DNA of 64,000 nucleotides from Calothrix sp. FI2-JRJ7 (GCA_019359675.1 JAHHGX010000073.1:1-64000), one strand, 5' to 3'; shown: positions 39,972-49,499, numbered from the stretch's first letter. The notes: generated from the sequence alone by a model not told the origin. Numbers and translations are program-made.

Positions 39972-40808
39972 ATGGTAGCGAAAGAAGCGCAAGAAGTCGC
40001 CAAACAGCTAGGTGATATTCCTGTTAACGATGAGAAATTACAAGCAGAAATTCATCGATTAAATCGGAAAGGTTTTGTCCCCTTGGAACAAGTACAAACT
40101 CTCCACGATTGGCTGGAAGGAAAGCGGCAATCACGCCAATCTGGACGTGTGGTGGGAGAATCAAGAACTGGTAAGACTATGGGTTGTGATGCATATCGAT
40201 TAAGGAATAAACCCAAACAAGAAGCAGGAAAACCGCCAACAGTACCTGTAGCTTACATTCAAATTCCTCAAGAGTGCGGCGCCAAAGAATTTTTTGGGGT
40301 CATACTAGAGCATTTGAAGTATCAAGTAACTAAAGGAACAGTGGCGGAAGTTCGAGATAGAGCGCTACGTGTTCTTAAAGGTTGTGGGGTTGAGATGTTA
40401 ATTATTGATGAGGCTGACCGTTTTAAACCCAAGACTTTTGCTGAGGTTCGTGATATTTTTGACAAGTTAGAAATCCCAGTTATTCTAATCGGGACTGACC
40501 GTTTAGATGCTGTGATTAAGCGCGATGAGCAGGTCTATAACCGTTTTCGGTCTTGCCATCGTTTTGGTAAATTGTCGGGGGAAGAATTTAAACGAACTGT
40601 GGAAATTTGGGAAAAGAAGGTTTTGCAGTTACCAGTAGCTTCTAATCTTTCTAGTAAAACGATGTTGAAAACCTTGGGGGAAGCAACAGGTGGTTATATT
40701 GGTTTAATGGATATGATTTTGCGAGAGAGTGCAATACGTGCCCTGAAAAAGGGACTACAAAAAATAGATTTGAACACTTTAAAGGAAGTAACTGCGGAAT
40801 ATCGGTAA
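39972..40808 (+). CDS. tnsC: TnsC AAA+ regulator of the CAST
   Basis: The protein has about 278 residues from the ATG at 39972 (MVAKEAQEVAKQLGDIPVND); a GTG at 39963 overlapping the tnsB end is an alternative. The Walker A is VVGESRTGKTMG and the Walker B MLIIDEADRFKPKTF, with a sensor in VILIGTDRLDAVIKRDEQVY. TnsC forms filaments on DNA and passes the target from Cas12k-TniQ to TnsB. It is intact and overlaps the tniQ start by one base (TAATG). Confidence 0.95.
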   Translation: MVAKEAQEVAKQLGDIPVNDEKLQAEIHRLNRKGFVPLEQVQTLHDWLEGKRQSRQSGRVVGESRTGKTMGCDAYRLRNKPKQEAGKPPTVPVAYIQIPQECGAKEFFGVILEHLKYQVTKGTVAEVRDRALRVLKGCGVEMLIIDEADRFKPKTFAEVRDIFDKLEIPVILIGTDRLDAVIKRDEQVYNRFRSCHRFGKLSGEEFKRTVEIWEKKVLQLPVASNLSSKTMLKTLGEATGGYIGLMDMILRESAIRALKKGLQKIDLNTLKEVTAEYR

Positions 40809-41311
40809 TGGAATCAGAATATATTAAAGCTTGGCTATTTCAAGTTGAGCCGTTTGAAGGTGAGAGTTTGAGTCACTTTTTGGGAAGATTTCGACGGACG
40901 AATGATTTGACACCAGGTGGTTTAGGCTCGCAGGCAGGACTTGGAGGAGCAATTGCCCGTTGGGAGAAATTTCGGTTTAATCCTCCCCCTTCTCTAGGGC
41001 AATTAGAAAAACTAGCTGTTGTAGCAGGAATTGATGCTGGTAGGCTAGTGCAAATGCTGGCGCCTCCTGGTGTGAGCATGAAGCTTGAGCCAATTAGATT
41101 GTGTGCTGCTTGTTATGCTGAGTCTCCTTGCCACAAAATTGAGTGGCAGTTTAAGGAGACACAGGGGTGTAAGCACCATAAATTGCGCTTGTTATCAGAA
41201 TGTCCTAATTGTGGCGCCAGGTTTAGGGTTCCAGCTTTGTGGGTAGATGCATGGTGTCATAGGTGTTTTACGCTGTTTGGGGGGATGGTAAATCATCAAA
41301 AGCCTTGTTGA
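40808..41311 (+). CDS. tniQ: TniQ targeting protein of the CAST
   Basis: A 167-residue protein, the exact size of characterised V-K TniQ. The N-terminus VEPFEGESLSHFLGRFRRTN is followed by a helix-turn-helix-like part (IARWEKFRFNPPPSLGQLEK) and two zinc-finger units (CAACYAESPCHKIEW; CKHHKLRLLSECPNC, with a final CHRC). It bridges the Cas12k R-loop and TnsC. It is intact and coupled to tnsC. Confidence 0.94.
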   Translation: MESEYIKAWLFQVEPFEGESLSHFLGRFRRTNDLTPGGLGSQAGLGGAIARWEKFRFNPPPSLGQLEKLAVVAGIDAGRLVQMLAPPGVSMKLEPIRLCAACYAESPCHKIEWQFKETQGCKHHKLRLLSECPNCGARFRVPALWVDAWCHRCFTLFGGMVNHQKPC

Positions 41312-41387
41312 TATTCTTCTATTAACTAAATGGACGTAGTACCTACTACTCACACCACCAAACATCAATAGGGTTTATTTTTCAAAT

Positions 41388-43058
41388 TCAATCTACTTTG
41401 CGAGAATCTGACGGGCATAAAATCTCTTCTCCCACCAAACGAGGTATATCAGGAGCAGTTTTGGAAGGGGAGTCTGTTTCACAAGTCGCAATAGTAGTTG
41501 TATCAGAATATTCTCCACCTTTTCTAATTTGAAATACGGCTCCTATGTAACTTTTTAATCCATTTTGTTGTGCTGTAGCAGTTGTAATCACTTGTGAAGC
41601 ATCAATGTTGGTCATCTTGTAATTATAATCATTTGTTTCTAATTTATTCACTAATTCTAAATCGGAAATAGATGTAGCAAATTGTTGTTTTTCTAAAAAG
41701 AAAATTTGTTGAGACATGTTGATAGAACTAATATCAATTTTTGCTATTGATTGTTTTGAGCTTCTCACAGATGCTTGTTCATCTAGCTGAACTTTTATCC
41801 CAGCAAATACCTTTGGTACAATTAATCCAAGAACCATTAACCCAGCAAAAATATATACTTTTCGAGATTTTCTAAAATTGGCTAAATCTAAGAAATAATT
41901 GAGAAACCCGACTTTTTTGATATTTTCTTTTTCTTGCAAATAAGTTCCAGCAATAATTAAGCTAAGACCCAGCAGGATAATTATCCAACCCCATTGTAAT
42001 TGAATTGAGTTTACAGCAGCATCTGCCAGCCCGCGAAATGGATTTCCGCGTAGTTCAGACTCCATGCTTGATTTTATATTAGATAATTTCAATTGAAAAC
42101 TGAGAAAACCGATAATTGTAACAATAAGTGAAGCAAGTCCTGTCCACCATAAGTATTTAAATTCATCTTTCATTGCTAAAAAGATAGAAATGACTGCTAA
42201 TATTAATAAGATTAGCCCATCACCATTTCCATTGTGAAAGTAATTGAGAGTCCCAATTACAGGTGCGCTTATAATAGGACAGAAAACTCCAATAGCTAAA
42301 ATCACTGAACCAACAATTACAGATAGTTTGGTAATTTTTAATAATTCAACACTGTTTAAACTAATTGTTTTATCATTAATATTAATAGAAATATTATGCG
42401 AGTTAACTGTGGAATAATTACTAGATGTTGTTGGATGAATATTGTTTAATAAATTAATTTCTTTTGACCAGATAGGAAAATCATTACCACATTGTTTTGC
42501 ATAAATTTTTATACTACTTATGAACGTAGAATTCAGCATAATAATTTCTCTACGAATCAAGGTCGCACAAGCTTCATTGGGAATATCATGAGATGTCAAT
42601 ATAACATTTAAAGTTTCTTCTTTTAAGTTAGCTTTTACCAGAACATTTTTAGATTGTAGAGATTGAGTTAAAAGCATTGAGATAGCTTCATTATCTCCCT
42701 GTTTTGCTTGTTCTTTTAAATTCGACTTTGATTTTTGCCCTTCAACTAATAATTCAAACTGAGTACCATTCAGATTTAATATTTGACTCCAAGTGGGAAA
42801 TTCTTCCCCTACCTGTTTTCCAAAAATTTCGACTTTCTCAATTACTGTAATGCCTAATCCAGTTAATCCTTTGCGAATAAACTCAACTAAAATCTCTTTA
42901 TCTATAGCTTTCTCAGCTACTAACATTACTTGTAAGCAAGAATTATTAATAGTTGCTTGAGCTGTGATTCCTTTAGATTGTAATTGTCTATTCATTAAAG
43001 ATACAATAGCTTGAGCATCACCTTGCTTTGCTAGCTCTAAAATGCGCTGCTGTGACAT
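41388..43058 (-). CDS. CAST cargo: membrane protein with duplicated N-domain and pilin-like C-domain
   Basis: A 556-residue protein on the opposite strand. Residues about 1-95 and 115-200 are two copies of one unit (LAKQGDAQAIVSLMNRQLQS and EQAKQGDNEAISMLLTQSLQ, each ending with EFPTWSQI or DFPIWSKEI). Then come about five membrane segments (250-420) and a C-terminal domain of about 110 residues (FFLEKQQFATSISDLELVNK, GLKSYIGAVF, ATCETDSPSKTAPD) like the cyanobacterial type IV pilin-like G/H proteins. The function is unknown. AT-rich, with no GGCGCC, unlike the chromosome. Confidence 0.8.
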   Translation of the reverse strand: MSQQRILELAKQGDAQAIVSLMNRQLQSKGITAQATINNSCLQVMLVAEKAIDKEILVEFIRKGLTGLGITVIEKVEIFGKQVGEEFPTWSQILNLNGTQFELLVEGQKSKSNLKEQAKQGDNEAISMLLTQSLQSKNVLVKANLKEETLNVILTSHDIPNEACATLIRREIIMLNSTFISSIKIYAKQCGNDFPIWSKEINLLNNIHPTTSSNYSTVNSHNISININDKTISLNSVELLKITKLSVIVGSVILAIGVFCPIISAPVIGTLNYFHNGNGDGLILLILAVISIFLAMKDEFKYLWWTGLASLIVTIIGFLSFQLKLSNIKSSMESELRGNPFRGLADAAVNSIQLQWGWIIILLGLSLIIAGTYLQEKENIKKVGFLNYFLDLANFRKSRKVYIFAGLMVLGLIVPKVFAGIKVQLDEQASVRSSKQSIAKIDISSINMSQQIFFLEKQQFATSISDLELVNKLETNDYNYKMTNIDASQVITTATAQQNGLKSYIGAVFQIRKGGEYSDTTTIATCETDSPSKTAPDIPRLVGEEILCPSDSRKVD

Positions 43059-44199
43059 AAAGGTTAATTTTTAACAATAATGGTTAATTTAACTATTCCC
43101 TCATTTTTGATAAAAGTAACAGTCTTGATAATATTTCCGCAAAACTACTAAAATAGACCGTATTTTTACGGTCATATAGCCATCCAATAATCAGAAATAA
43201 CCGACCCTATCACTTGTCTTAGTGTTTAATTTCTTTGTAAAATCCATCTCCTGCAACAAACCTTCAGTAAGCGATGTGATTATGTTAATTTTATTCGTAT
43301 ATTTTCAAGTCCAGCTTCTGTTTTCTTACCATGTCGCAAAACCAAGCAACAACATGAATATTACCCCATCACGTAATCAAACTTTGTTGGAGACGGCTTC
43401 AAGAATTAGTACCTACATTATGAAAAAGCGTAGTTAATGGCGCCTATATCCCAATTGCATCTTTAGATTCCAACTCAACAATATTTGAATTTCAAATCAA
43501 ACCTTGACGTTTCCACAGATAACGTCCAACCAAAGGGGTATTACAGGCTTACCTTGTTCTAATAATACGATTGCTTTTTCCTTATCGAACTCAACAAGGT
43601 TAAATTTCTGTGATGCCTTATTTTTTATATTACCCCCAATCGAAAGCTGCACCAGCATAAAACGCTTATCTTGATTAGCTTTCAAACCATCTGATTATTT
43701 TTCTCTCAGTTTTGCTAGGGTTTCACTCGCTACATCAAAATTCAATAACTACTCGTACCAAAACACTATATGATGCGGTGCTTAATCTTGTACCAAAAGA
43801 CTGTTAGCTCTTGCACCTACACCAAACAACCTACTTCGGCACCTCCATCAATGTATCACAAGCCACCGATATCACAATTAAATAGTTAAGATGCGGTGCC
43901 TAATCAACGGCTAACATCCGGTACATAACCAGCTATTTAATATACGTCTACCTGCCAGCTAACTACTTCATCCACCCATATGCACTTGCCAACACTCCAC
44001 AATCCGCCCCTATCACTGTAGCAGCGGCAGGATTTGTTTTGTTAGTTCTTTTCTAAAAGTTTGACCGTGAATATGTTAGTTTTCCAAAAAATTAGGGAAT
44101 TTTATAATTATAGACTCTGATAATTGTAAATCAATTAACAGACTAAGTAAAAGTACGTATTAATATATATAAATTTAGAGTTATTTTATAAGGATAGTT
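43059..44199. other. cargo spacer region, mostly non-coding
   Basis: 1.14 kb between the two cargo genes. It holds a doubtful 71-codon frame at 43222-43437 on the plus strand (hydrophobic VIMLILFVYFQVQLLFSYHV), one GGCGCC (43439), the broken cvkR copy (43497-43747) and, from 43750 to 44040, sequence without coding pattern but with repeated phrases such as GATGCGGTGC (twice). It looks like decayed DNA. Confidence 0.5.
43497..43747 (-). pseudogene. broken second copy of cvkR
   Basis: The last 62 residues (QDKRFMLVQLSIGGNIKNKA, then FNLVEFDKEKAIVLLEQGKP) are nearly the same as the end of the intact CvkR gene at 45839, and the DNA similarity extends to about 43747 before it is lost. The N-terminal MerR helix-turn-helix is missing. 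It is a truncated duplicate, perhaps left by an earlier CAST insertion or an internal rearrangement. Confidence 0.82.
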
Positions 44200-45753
44200 A
44201 TGGCTGATTTTGAACAGCTTCTTGAAGAGTTACCAAATATTGCTGATAGTTTGAAACTTAGTATCGGTGATGCTAACAAAATTCGTTGTGAAGCAACTAG
44301 GTTAAATAAAGTTGGATTAAAACTACAAGATATTCACCAAGCGATTGACAAAGAATTAGGTTTTGAAAAGTTTAAAAATACAGCAATGCGTGCCTTGCCT
44401 TTTTTAGGTACAGCCGCAAGTTTTTTTATTCCTGGTGGTTTTATAGTAGATGCGGTTATTGCAGGTGGTGCGGGGTTTATTTCAGATAAATTTGGCGACC
44501 CAGAAGCAGAAGTTACCTTAGAAGATTTAAAATTTAGAGTAGAAGATTGGATTGACTGGTCTAATGATCTTCAAGAATTTGCACAAGATTTTTTAAGCAA
44601 TAAACAACTTTTAGTGCATATCAATACAGAACAATTGAAGCCTAGTGTAATTGAGCAAATTAAAAATATTGAGAGTTGTTTAAAAAATAATTTAGATTTT
44701 AGTAATTATAATTTACTTAAAAAAGAATTGGGAAAAATAAAAAATGCTCAACATCAATTAACAGAACTGCAAGAACGACTAAATCAGATTACCGATATTA
44801 TTGAAAATAGCGAAAGTATTACAGATTTATTATTTGCCATAACATCATTTTTTGGTAATTGTGATTTTGCTTTAGATTGGTTCCATGAGGAGTATGGATT
44901 AATTATATCTAGTTATGATAATTTTATTTCTTTAGGAGATATTTTTAATGAGTGTGAAAGTTTGAGAGAGAAATCAGCCAACTTAATATTACAAGCTAAT
45001 ACATTAAAAGGGCAAGTAGAGCAAAACCTAAAATATATTGAGCAAGAAAATCGTAAAGAAAAAGCTAATTCTTTAAATTCTGCATCTGACGCAACAAGTC
45101 AGATAAAGAGTAATACTGAAGTGCAAACCCAATTTAAAGAGCGAGAATCCTCACAAATAACTAAACAAAAAAGTTTCGTTGTTATCTTAATTTCAATTTT
45201 TTCAATCTTGGGTTTTGGAGCTTGGATTGGCAGAGAAAAAATATTACCAGTTCAACCTATAAGTGCAGCTTATAGTCAAGAAATAGAGATTATTGCAAAT
45301 TTTAAAAATGCTCAAGAAATAGCAATGGAGGCAGCATTAATCGTTCAAAATAATCCTAATTCTCTAGATACTTGGGAGCAAGCAGAAACCAAATGGCAGC
45401 AGGTATTAAAACTTTTAGAAAATATTCCAGAAGGAGCATCAGTTTATTATGATGCAAAAAATAAGCTAGCTACTTATCGTATTAATTATGAAACCTTAAA
45501 GAAAAAGCTTGTAAAAGAAAGAGAAGCTAATTTAAACTGGGAAAATGCTCAAAAAATAGCTTTAGAAGCTGCTATTATTGTTCAAAATCCTCCTCATGCA
45601 AAAGAAGTTTGGCAACAAGCAAAAGGTAAATGGGAGCAATCAATTAAATTATTAGAAGCAATTCCAAAGGATACTTTTCTTTACCAACAAGCTCAACAAA
45701 AACTCATTACTTATCGAACTAACTATACCGCTATCAGTATAAGAATCAAATGA
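44200..45753 (+). CDS. CAST cargo: coiled-coil membrane protein with duplicated C-terminal repeat
   Basis: The 517-residue protein has a helical N-terminus, a long hydrophobic stretch at about residues 66-96 (LPFLGTAASFFIPGGFIVDA, then VIAGGAGF), a coiled-coil region (150-310), one membrane helix near 328 (FVVILISIFSILGFGAWIG) and two repeats of about 70 residues (AQEIAMEAALIVQN, WEQAETKWQQVLKLLENIP; then AQKIALEAAIIVQN, WQQAKGKWEQSIKLLEAIP). The repeats resemble those in some cyanobacterial PPC/TPR-like proteins. No enzyme motif is seen. Strong AAGGA site. Its AT-rich composition without GGCGCC suggests recent acquisition. Confidence 0.8.
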   Translation: MADFEQLLEELPNIADSLKLSIGDANKIRCEATRLNKVGLKLQDIHQAIDKELGFEKFKNTAMRALPFLGTAASFFIPGGFIVDAVIAGGAGFISDKFGDPEAEVTLEDLKFRVEDWIDWSNDLQEFAQDFLSNKQLLVHINTEQLKPSVIEQIKNIESCLKNNLDFSNYNLLKKELGKIKNAQHQLTELQERLNQITDIIENSESITDLLFAITSFFGNCDFALDWFHEEYGLIISSYDNFISLGDIFNECESLREKSANLILQANTLKGQVEQNLKYIEQENRKEKANSLNSASDATSQIKSNTEVQTQFKERESSQITKQKSFVVILISIFSILGFGAWIGREKILPVQPISAAYSQEIEIIANFKNAQEIAMEAALIVQNNPNSLDTWEQAETKWQQVLKLLENIPEGASVYYDAKNKLATYRINYETLKKKLVKEREANLNWENAQKIALEAAIIVQNPPHAKEVWQQAKGKWEQSIKLLEAIPKDTFLYQQAQQKLITYRTNYTAISIRIK

Positions 45754-45838
45754 AATCATTACTTTATTCATATTACTTGTAAATTTTTATTCAACCTAAC
45801 ACCTAAAAACTCCTATTCAACAAAATTCAGATAACAAA

Positions 45839-46279
45839 TCAAACCTTGACCTTCCCACAAATAACATCTAGCCAAACTGGTATTACAGGTTTACCTTGTT
45901 CTAAGAGTATGATTGCTTTTTCCTTATTGAACTCAATAAGGCTGAATTTCTGTGATGCCTTATTTTTAATGTTATCCCCTATATTAAGCTGTACTAACAT
46001 AAAACGCTTGCCTTGATTGGCTTGTAAGCTTTCCGCGTCTTTTTCTCTCAATTTTGCTAGGGTTTCAGTCGCTACATCAAAATTTAACCCACAAGACAAA
46101 AGATATACCATCACCGCTAGCTCAAATAAATTGCTTTTTGAGTAATAAATGCTACGTCCAGTTCCTGCATCACTGATAACAGGAATAATTACTCCCTTCT
46201 CGCGCCAGTACTGGAGCTGGCGCAGGGTACAGCCTGTTATTTGAGCCGCTTGTTTGCTAGTAAAAAATGTGTCTTGCAT
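45839..46279 (-). CDS. cvkR: MerR-type repressor of the V-K system (CvkR)
   Basis: A 146-residue protein with a MerR winged helix at the N-terminus (FTSKQAAQITGCTLRQLQYW, then REKGVIIPVISDAG) and a compact C-terminal dimer domain (GKRFMLVQLNIGDNIKNKAS; LLEQGKPVIPVWLDVICG). It is divergent from cas12k with 73 bp between the starts, the arrangement known for CvkR, which represses cas12k and the tracr/crRNA genes. It is intact, unlike the partial copy at 43497. Confidence 0.9.
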   Translation of the reverse strand: MQDTFFTSKQAAQITGCTLRQLQYWREKGVIIPVISDAGTGRSIYYSKSNLFELAVMVYLLSCGLNFDVATETLAKLREKDAESLQANQGKRFMLVQLNIGDNIKNKASQKFSLIEFNKEKAIILLEQGKPVIPVWLDVICGKVKV

Positions 46280-46352
46280 GAAATTATTTTACATACAGAC
46301 TTTTATAAAACATTTATGTTATTATTGAACAAAATTGTACAAAGGCTATCCT
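46280..46352. promoter_or_regulatory. cvkR-cas12k divergent promoter region
   Basis: This 73-bp region separates the two divergent starts. It contains AAAACATTTATGTTATT (about 46308-46324) with the half-sites ACAT and ATGT, close to the inverted motif reported for CvkR binding. A similar TTTTCATAAAACA stretch lies before tnsB. The site assignment is inference. Confidence 0.5.
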
Positions 46353-48494
46353 ATGAGCCAAATTACGATTCAATGTCGCTTAGTAGCCAGTGCCTCTACC
46401 CGCCAAAAGTTATGGAAACTGATGGCTGAACTCAACACGCCATTAATCAACGAATTGCTAATACTGGCGTATCAGCATCCAGATTTTGAAACTTGGCAAC
46501 ACAAAGGCGCCATTCCCGCAGGAATAATCAAGCAGTTGTGCGAACCGCTAAAAACGGATGCTCGTTTTGTTGGACAACCAGGACGGTTTTTTGCAAGTGC
46601 AATTGCGACAGTGAGCTATATTTATAAGTCTTGGGTAAAAGTTCAAAAACGCTTGCAGTTGCAAATCGATGGTAAAACTCGCTGGCTAGAGATGCTAAAC
46701 AGCGACACAGAATTGGTAGAAATGGCTGGCGTAGCTTTAGATACGCTACGTGCAACAGCAACTGAATTTTTAAATCAATTAAATCCTCAGCCGACAACAG
46801 AAGAAAGTCCTAAAAAGAAAGGAAAGAAGACGAAGAAAACTCAACAATTGCAAGGGGAACGGAGTCTGTCTAAAATTTTATTTGACACATACAGCGACAC
46901 AGAAGATGTTCAGACTCGGTGCGCTATTAGCTACTTGCTCAAAAATGGTTGCAAAATACCAAATAAAGAAGAAGACTCCAAAAAATTTGCCCAACGGCGC
47001 CGTAAAGTTGAAATTCAAATTCAAAGGCTGACAGACCAGCTTGCGTCAAGAGTTCCTAAAGGAAGAGATTTAACTGGCGCCAAATGGCTAGAATGTTTGT
47101 TAGAAGCAGTTCGTAAAGTTCCAAAAAATGAAGCCGAAGCGAAATCTTGGCAAGACAGCCTTCTAAGGCAATCTAGTAGCTTGCCTTTTCCTGTTGCTTT
47201 TGAAAGTAGCGAAGACATGACTTGGTTTCGCACTCTCAAGCTAAATAATATACCAATAAAGCTTTGGACTCTTTTGCTTTATATTGATTATTTAACAGTT
47301 ATCTCATTTGTACGTGATTCGCTTCAAAACGAAGCACTTTGGTTTAAGAATTTGAAAATTAACAATATTGATGTACTAAAAAAAGTTTGGATGATTCTGC
47401 TTAATATAAATAGCTTTGCTGGTATTTTATTTTTAGACGGTGTACTAAAAAAATATCAAAAACGTATATGTGTACACTTTAATGGTTTAAGTGATTTAAT
47501 GTTTGAAATTTACTGCGACTCTCGTCATCTTCATTGGTTTAAACGTTTCTTAGAAGACCAACAAATTAAGAGAAGTAGTAAAAATCAGCATTCAAGCAGT
47601 TTATTTACTATTCGTAGTGGACGTATCGCTTGGAAATCCACTCAAGGCAAGGGTAAACCTTGGAACGTAAATCGTCTAATGCTTTACTGCTGCGTTGATA
47701 CTCGTTTATGGACTGCTGAAGGAACAAACTTAGTTGTAGAAGAAAAAGCTCTTGAAATAGCTAAAACTATTACTCGAACAAAGGAGAAAGAGACAAAAGA
47801 ACAAGTACAACTAAATGATAAGCAACTTGCCTACATTAAGCGTAAAAATGCAACTCTTACACGCATTAATAGTCCCTTCCCACGTCCGAGTAAACCTTTA
47901 TACAGCGGACAATCTCATATTCTAGTGGGTGTAAGTCTTGGTTTGGAAAAGCCTGCAACACTAGCCGTGCTAAATGCGATTACAGGGAAAATCATTGCTT
48001 ACCGTAGTGTTAAACAACTGCTGGGTAAAAATTATAAACTAATTAATCGGCAACGACATGAAAAGCTTGCTTTGTCTCATCAGCGCAAAGTAGCTCAAAC
48101 ACTTGCTGCACCAAATGAATTTGGTGACTCTGAGTTAGGAGAGCATATCGACAGGTTGCTGGCAAAGGAAATTATCGCTGTAGCTCAGAAATTTAATGCT
48201 GGCAGTATCGTAGTACCCAACTTAGATAACATGCGGGAACAAGTCAACAGCGAAATTCAAGCCAAAGCAGAAGAAAAATGTCCTGAATCTATAGAAGCTC
48301 AAAAAAAATACGCCTCATCTTATCGGCGTAGTGTCAACCAGTGGAGCTACAGAAGATTAATAGATTGTATTACAAATCAAGCAGCAAAAGCTGGAATTGT
48401 CATTGAAGAAAATAAACAACCTATCCGGGCAAGTCCACAAGATAAGGCAAAAGAATTAGCATTAAGTGCTTATAACGCGCGTAAAAAATCTTAA
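46353..48494 (+). CDS. cas12k: Cas12k (C2c5) effector with an in-frame repeat insertion
   Basis: The 713-residue protein starts MSQITIQCRLVASAST. It follows known Cas12k closely: LWKLMAELNTPLINELL, DGKTRWLEMLNSDTELVEMA, SYLLKNGCKIPNKEEDSKKF, YCCVDTRLWTAEGTNLV and the end IRASPQDKAKELALSAYN. The RuvC motif I is VGVSLGLEKPA, with the catalytic Asp absent as in other Cas12k, so it binds but does not cut. Between Trp291 and Cys373, where the reference has about 8 residues, there are 81, made of two repeats of about 40 residues (WFRTLKLNNIPIKLWTLLLY and WFKNLKINNIDVLKKVWMIL). Confidence 0.95.
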   Translation: MSQITIQCRLVASASTRQKLWKLMAELNTPLINELLILAYQHPDFETWQHKGAIPAGIIKQLCEPLKTDARFVGQPGRFFASAIATVSYIYKSWVKVQKRLQLQIDGKTRWLEMLNSDTELVEMAGVALDTLRATATEFLNQLNPQPTTEESPKKKGKKTKKTQQLQGERSLSKILFDTYSDTEDVQTRCAISYLLKNGCKIPNKEEDSKKFAQRRRKVEIQIQRLTDQLASRVPKGRDLTGAKWLECLLEAVRKVPKNEAEAKSWQDSLLRQSSSLPFPVAFESSEDMTWFRTLKLNNIPIKLWTLLLYIDYLTVISFVRDSLQNEALWFKNLKINNIDVLKKVWMILLNINSFAGILFLDGVLKKYQKRICVHFNGLSDLMFEIYCDSRHLHWFKRFLEDQQIKRSSKNQHSSSLFTIRSGRIAWKSTQGKGKPWNVNRLMLYCCVDTRLWTAEGTNLVVEEKALEIAKTITRTKEKETKEQVQLNDKQLAYIKRKNATLTRINSPFPRPSKPLYSGQSHILVGVSLGLEKPATLAVLNAITGKIIAYRSVKQLLGKNYKLINRQRHEKLALSHQRKVAQTLAAPNEFGDSELGEHIDRLLAKEIIAVAQKFNAGSIVVPNLDNMREQVNSEIQAKAEEKCPESIEAQKKYASSYRRSVNQWSYRRLIDCITNQAAKAGIVIEENKQPIRASPQDKAKELALSAYNARKKS

Positions 48495-48522
48495 TCAAAA
48501 AGACCGTACCTTGAAAATATAA

Positions 48523-48760
48523 TAGTAACAAACAGCGCCGCAGTTCATGCGTCTTATGGCGCCTCTGTGCTGTGCAAAATGTGGGTTAGTTTGACTGTTG
48601 GAAGACAGTCTTGCTTTCTGACCCTGGTAGCTGCCCACCTTGAAGCTGCTATCCCTTGTGGATAGGAATCAGGTGCGCCCCCAGTAATAGAGGTGCGGGT
48701 TTACCGCAGTGGTGGCTACCGAATCACCTCCGAGCAAGGAGGAACCCACCTTAATTATTT
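48523..48760 (+). ncRNA. tracrRNA of the type V-K system
   Basis: The region after cas12k matches the V-K tracrRNA: AGCGCCGCAGTTCATGC, GGGTTAGTTTGACTGTTGGA, AGACAGTCTTGCTTTCTGAC, GTAGCTGCCCACC, AATCAGGTGCGCCCCCAG, GTGGTGGCTACCGAATCACC and the stem CTCC-GAGCAA-GGAGG. The anti-repeat AACCCACC (48743-48750) is followed by a T-rich run that may end the transcript. The exact 5' and 3' ends are estimates. Confidence 0.88.
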
Positions 48761-48953
48761 TTTTTGGCATGGCAAAGCGGGAGCGATTTTACCGGGACTG
48801 GCGCCAAAGCTTCAAATCGTTTTATTGACAAGGTTTCTAGACTTTTGTTTGTCACTTGATTTATTTTTTTAATTGTCAACTAGCAAGTGATTTTGGTAGT
48901 CCTGCCAAAAGTGTCTCTAGGAATCTTGATAAATAAAGGGTTTTAGGCGCGGG

Positions 48954-49499
48954 GTTTCAATGCCCCTTCAAGCTTTGGGCGGGTTGAAAGTCCATAGCTG
49001 ATAAATTACACAATTTGCGTGGTATCGGTTTCAATGCCCCTTCAAGCTTTGGGCGGGTTGAAAGGTTACCTACCTAGAAGCTAGCTATTTTCAAATTCTA
49101 TTGTTTCAATGCCCCTTCAAGCTTTGGGCGGGTTGAAAGAGCAAAGTAAGCAAATTATAATTCCTCCGGCGCCGCAGTTTCAATGCCCCTTCAAGCTTTG
49201 GGCGGGTTGAAAGTATAACTTGTGGTTTCCAAGGGGAAACGACAATTGGTTTCAATGCCCCTTCAAGCTTTGGGCGGGTTGAAAGCCGACAATATCTACA
49301 ATTTGTTCGCCATCACGGACGTTTCAATGCCCCTTCAAGCTTTGGGCGGGTTGAAAGCCTTCTATCCGGAGGTGTATAGCATAGTTCATCGACGTTTCAA
49401 TGCCCCTTCAAGCTTTGGGCGGGTTGAAAGGATGCGATGAAAAAGTACACATTTAAAAAGAAGTTTCAATGCCCCTTCAAGCTTTGGGCGGGTTGAGAC
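48954..49499 (+). CRISPR. type V-K CRISPR array, 8 repeats and 7 spacers
   Basis: 37-bp repeats start at 48954, 49028, 49103, 49177, 49249, 49321, 49394 and 49463. They begin GTTTCAATGCCCC, have TTCAAGCTTTGGGC in the middle and end GGGTTGAAAG. The spacers are 37, 38, 37, 35, 35, 36 and 32 bp. The first seven repeats appear identical; the last ends GAGAC and is degenerate, marking the distal end. There is no cas1 or cas2 nearby, as usual for V-K systems. I could not identify spacer targets. Confidence 0.97.

Noticed and set aside
49222-49440. 72-codon frame inside the CRISPR array
   Set aside because: It is made of repeats and spacers; its periodic residues come from the repeat.
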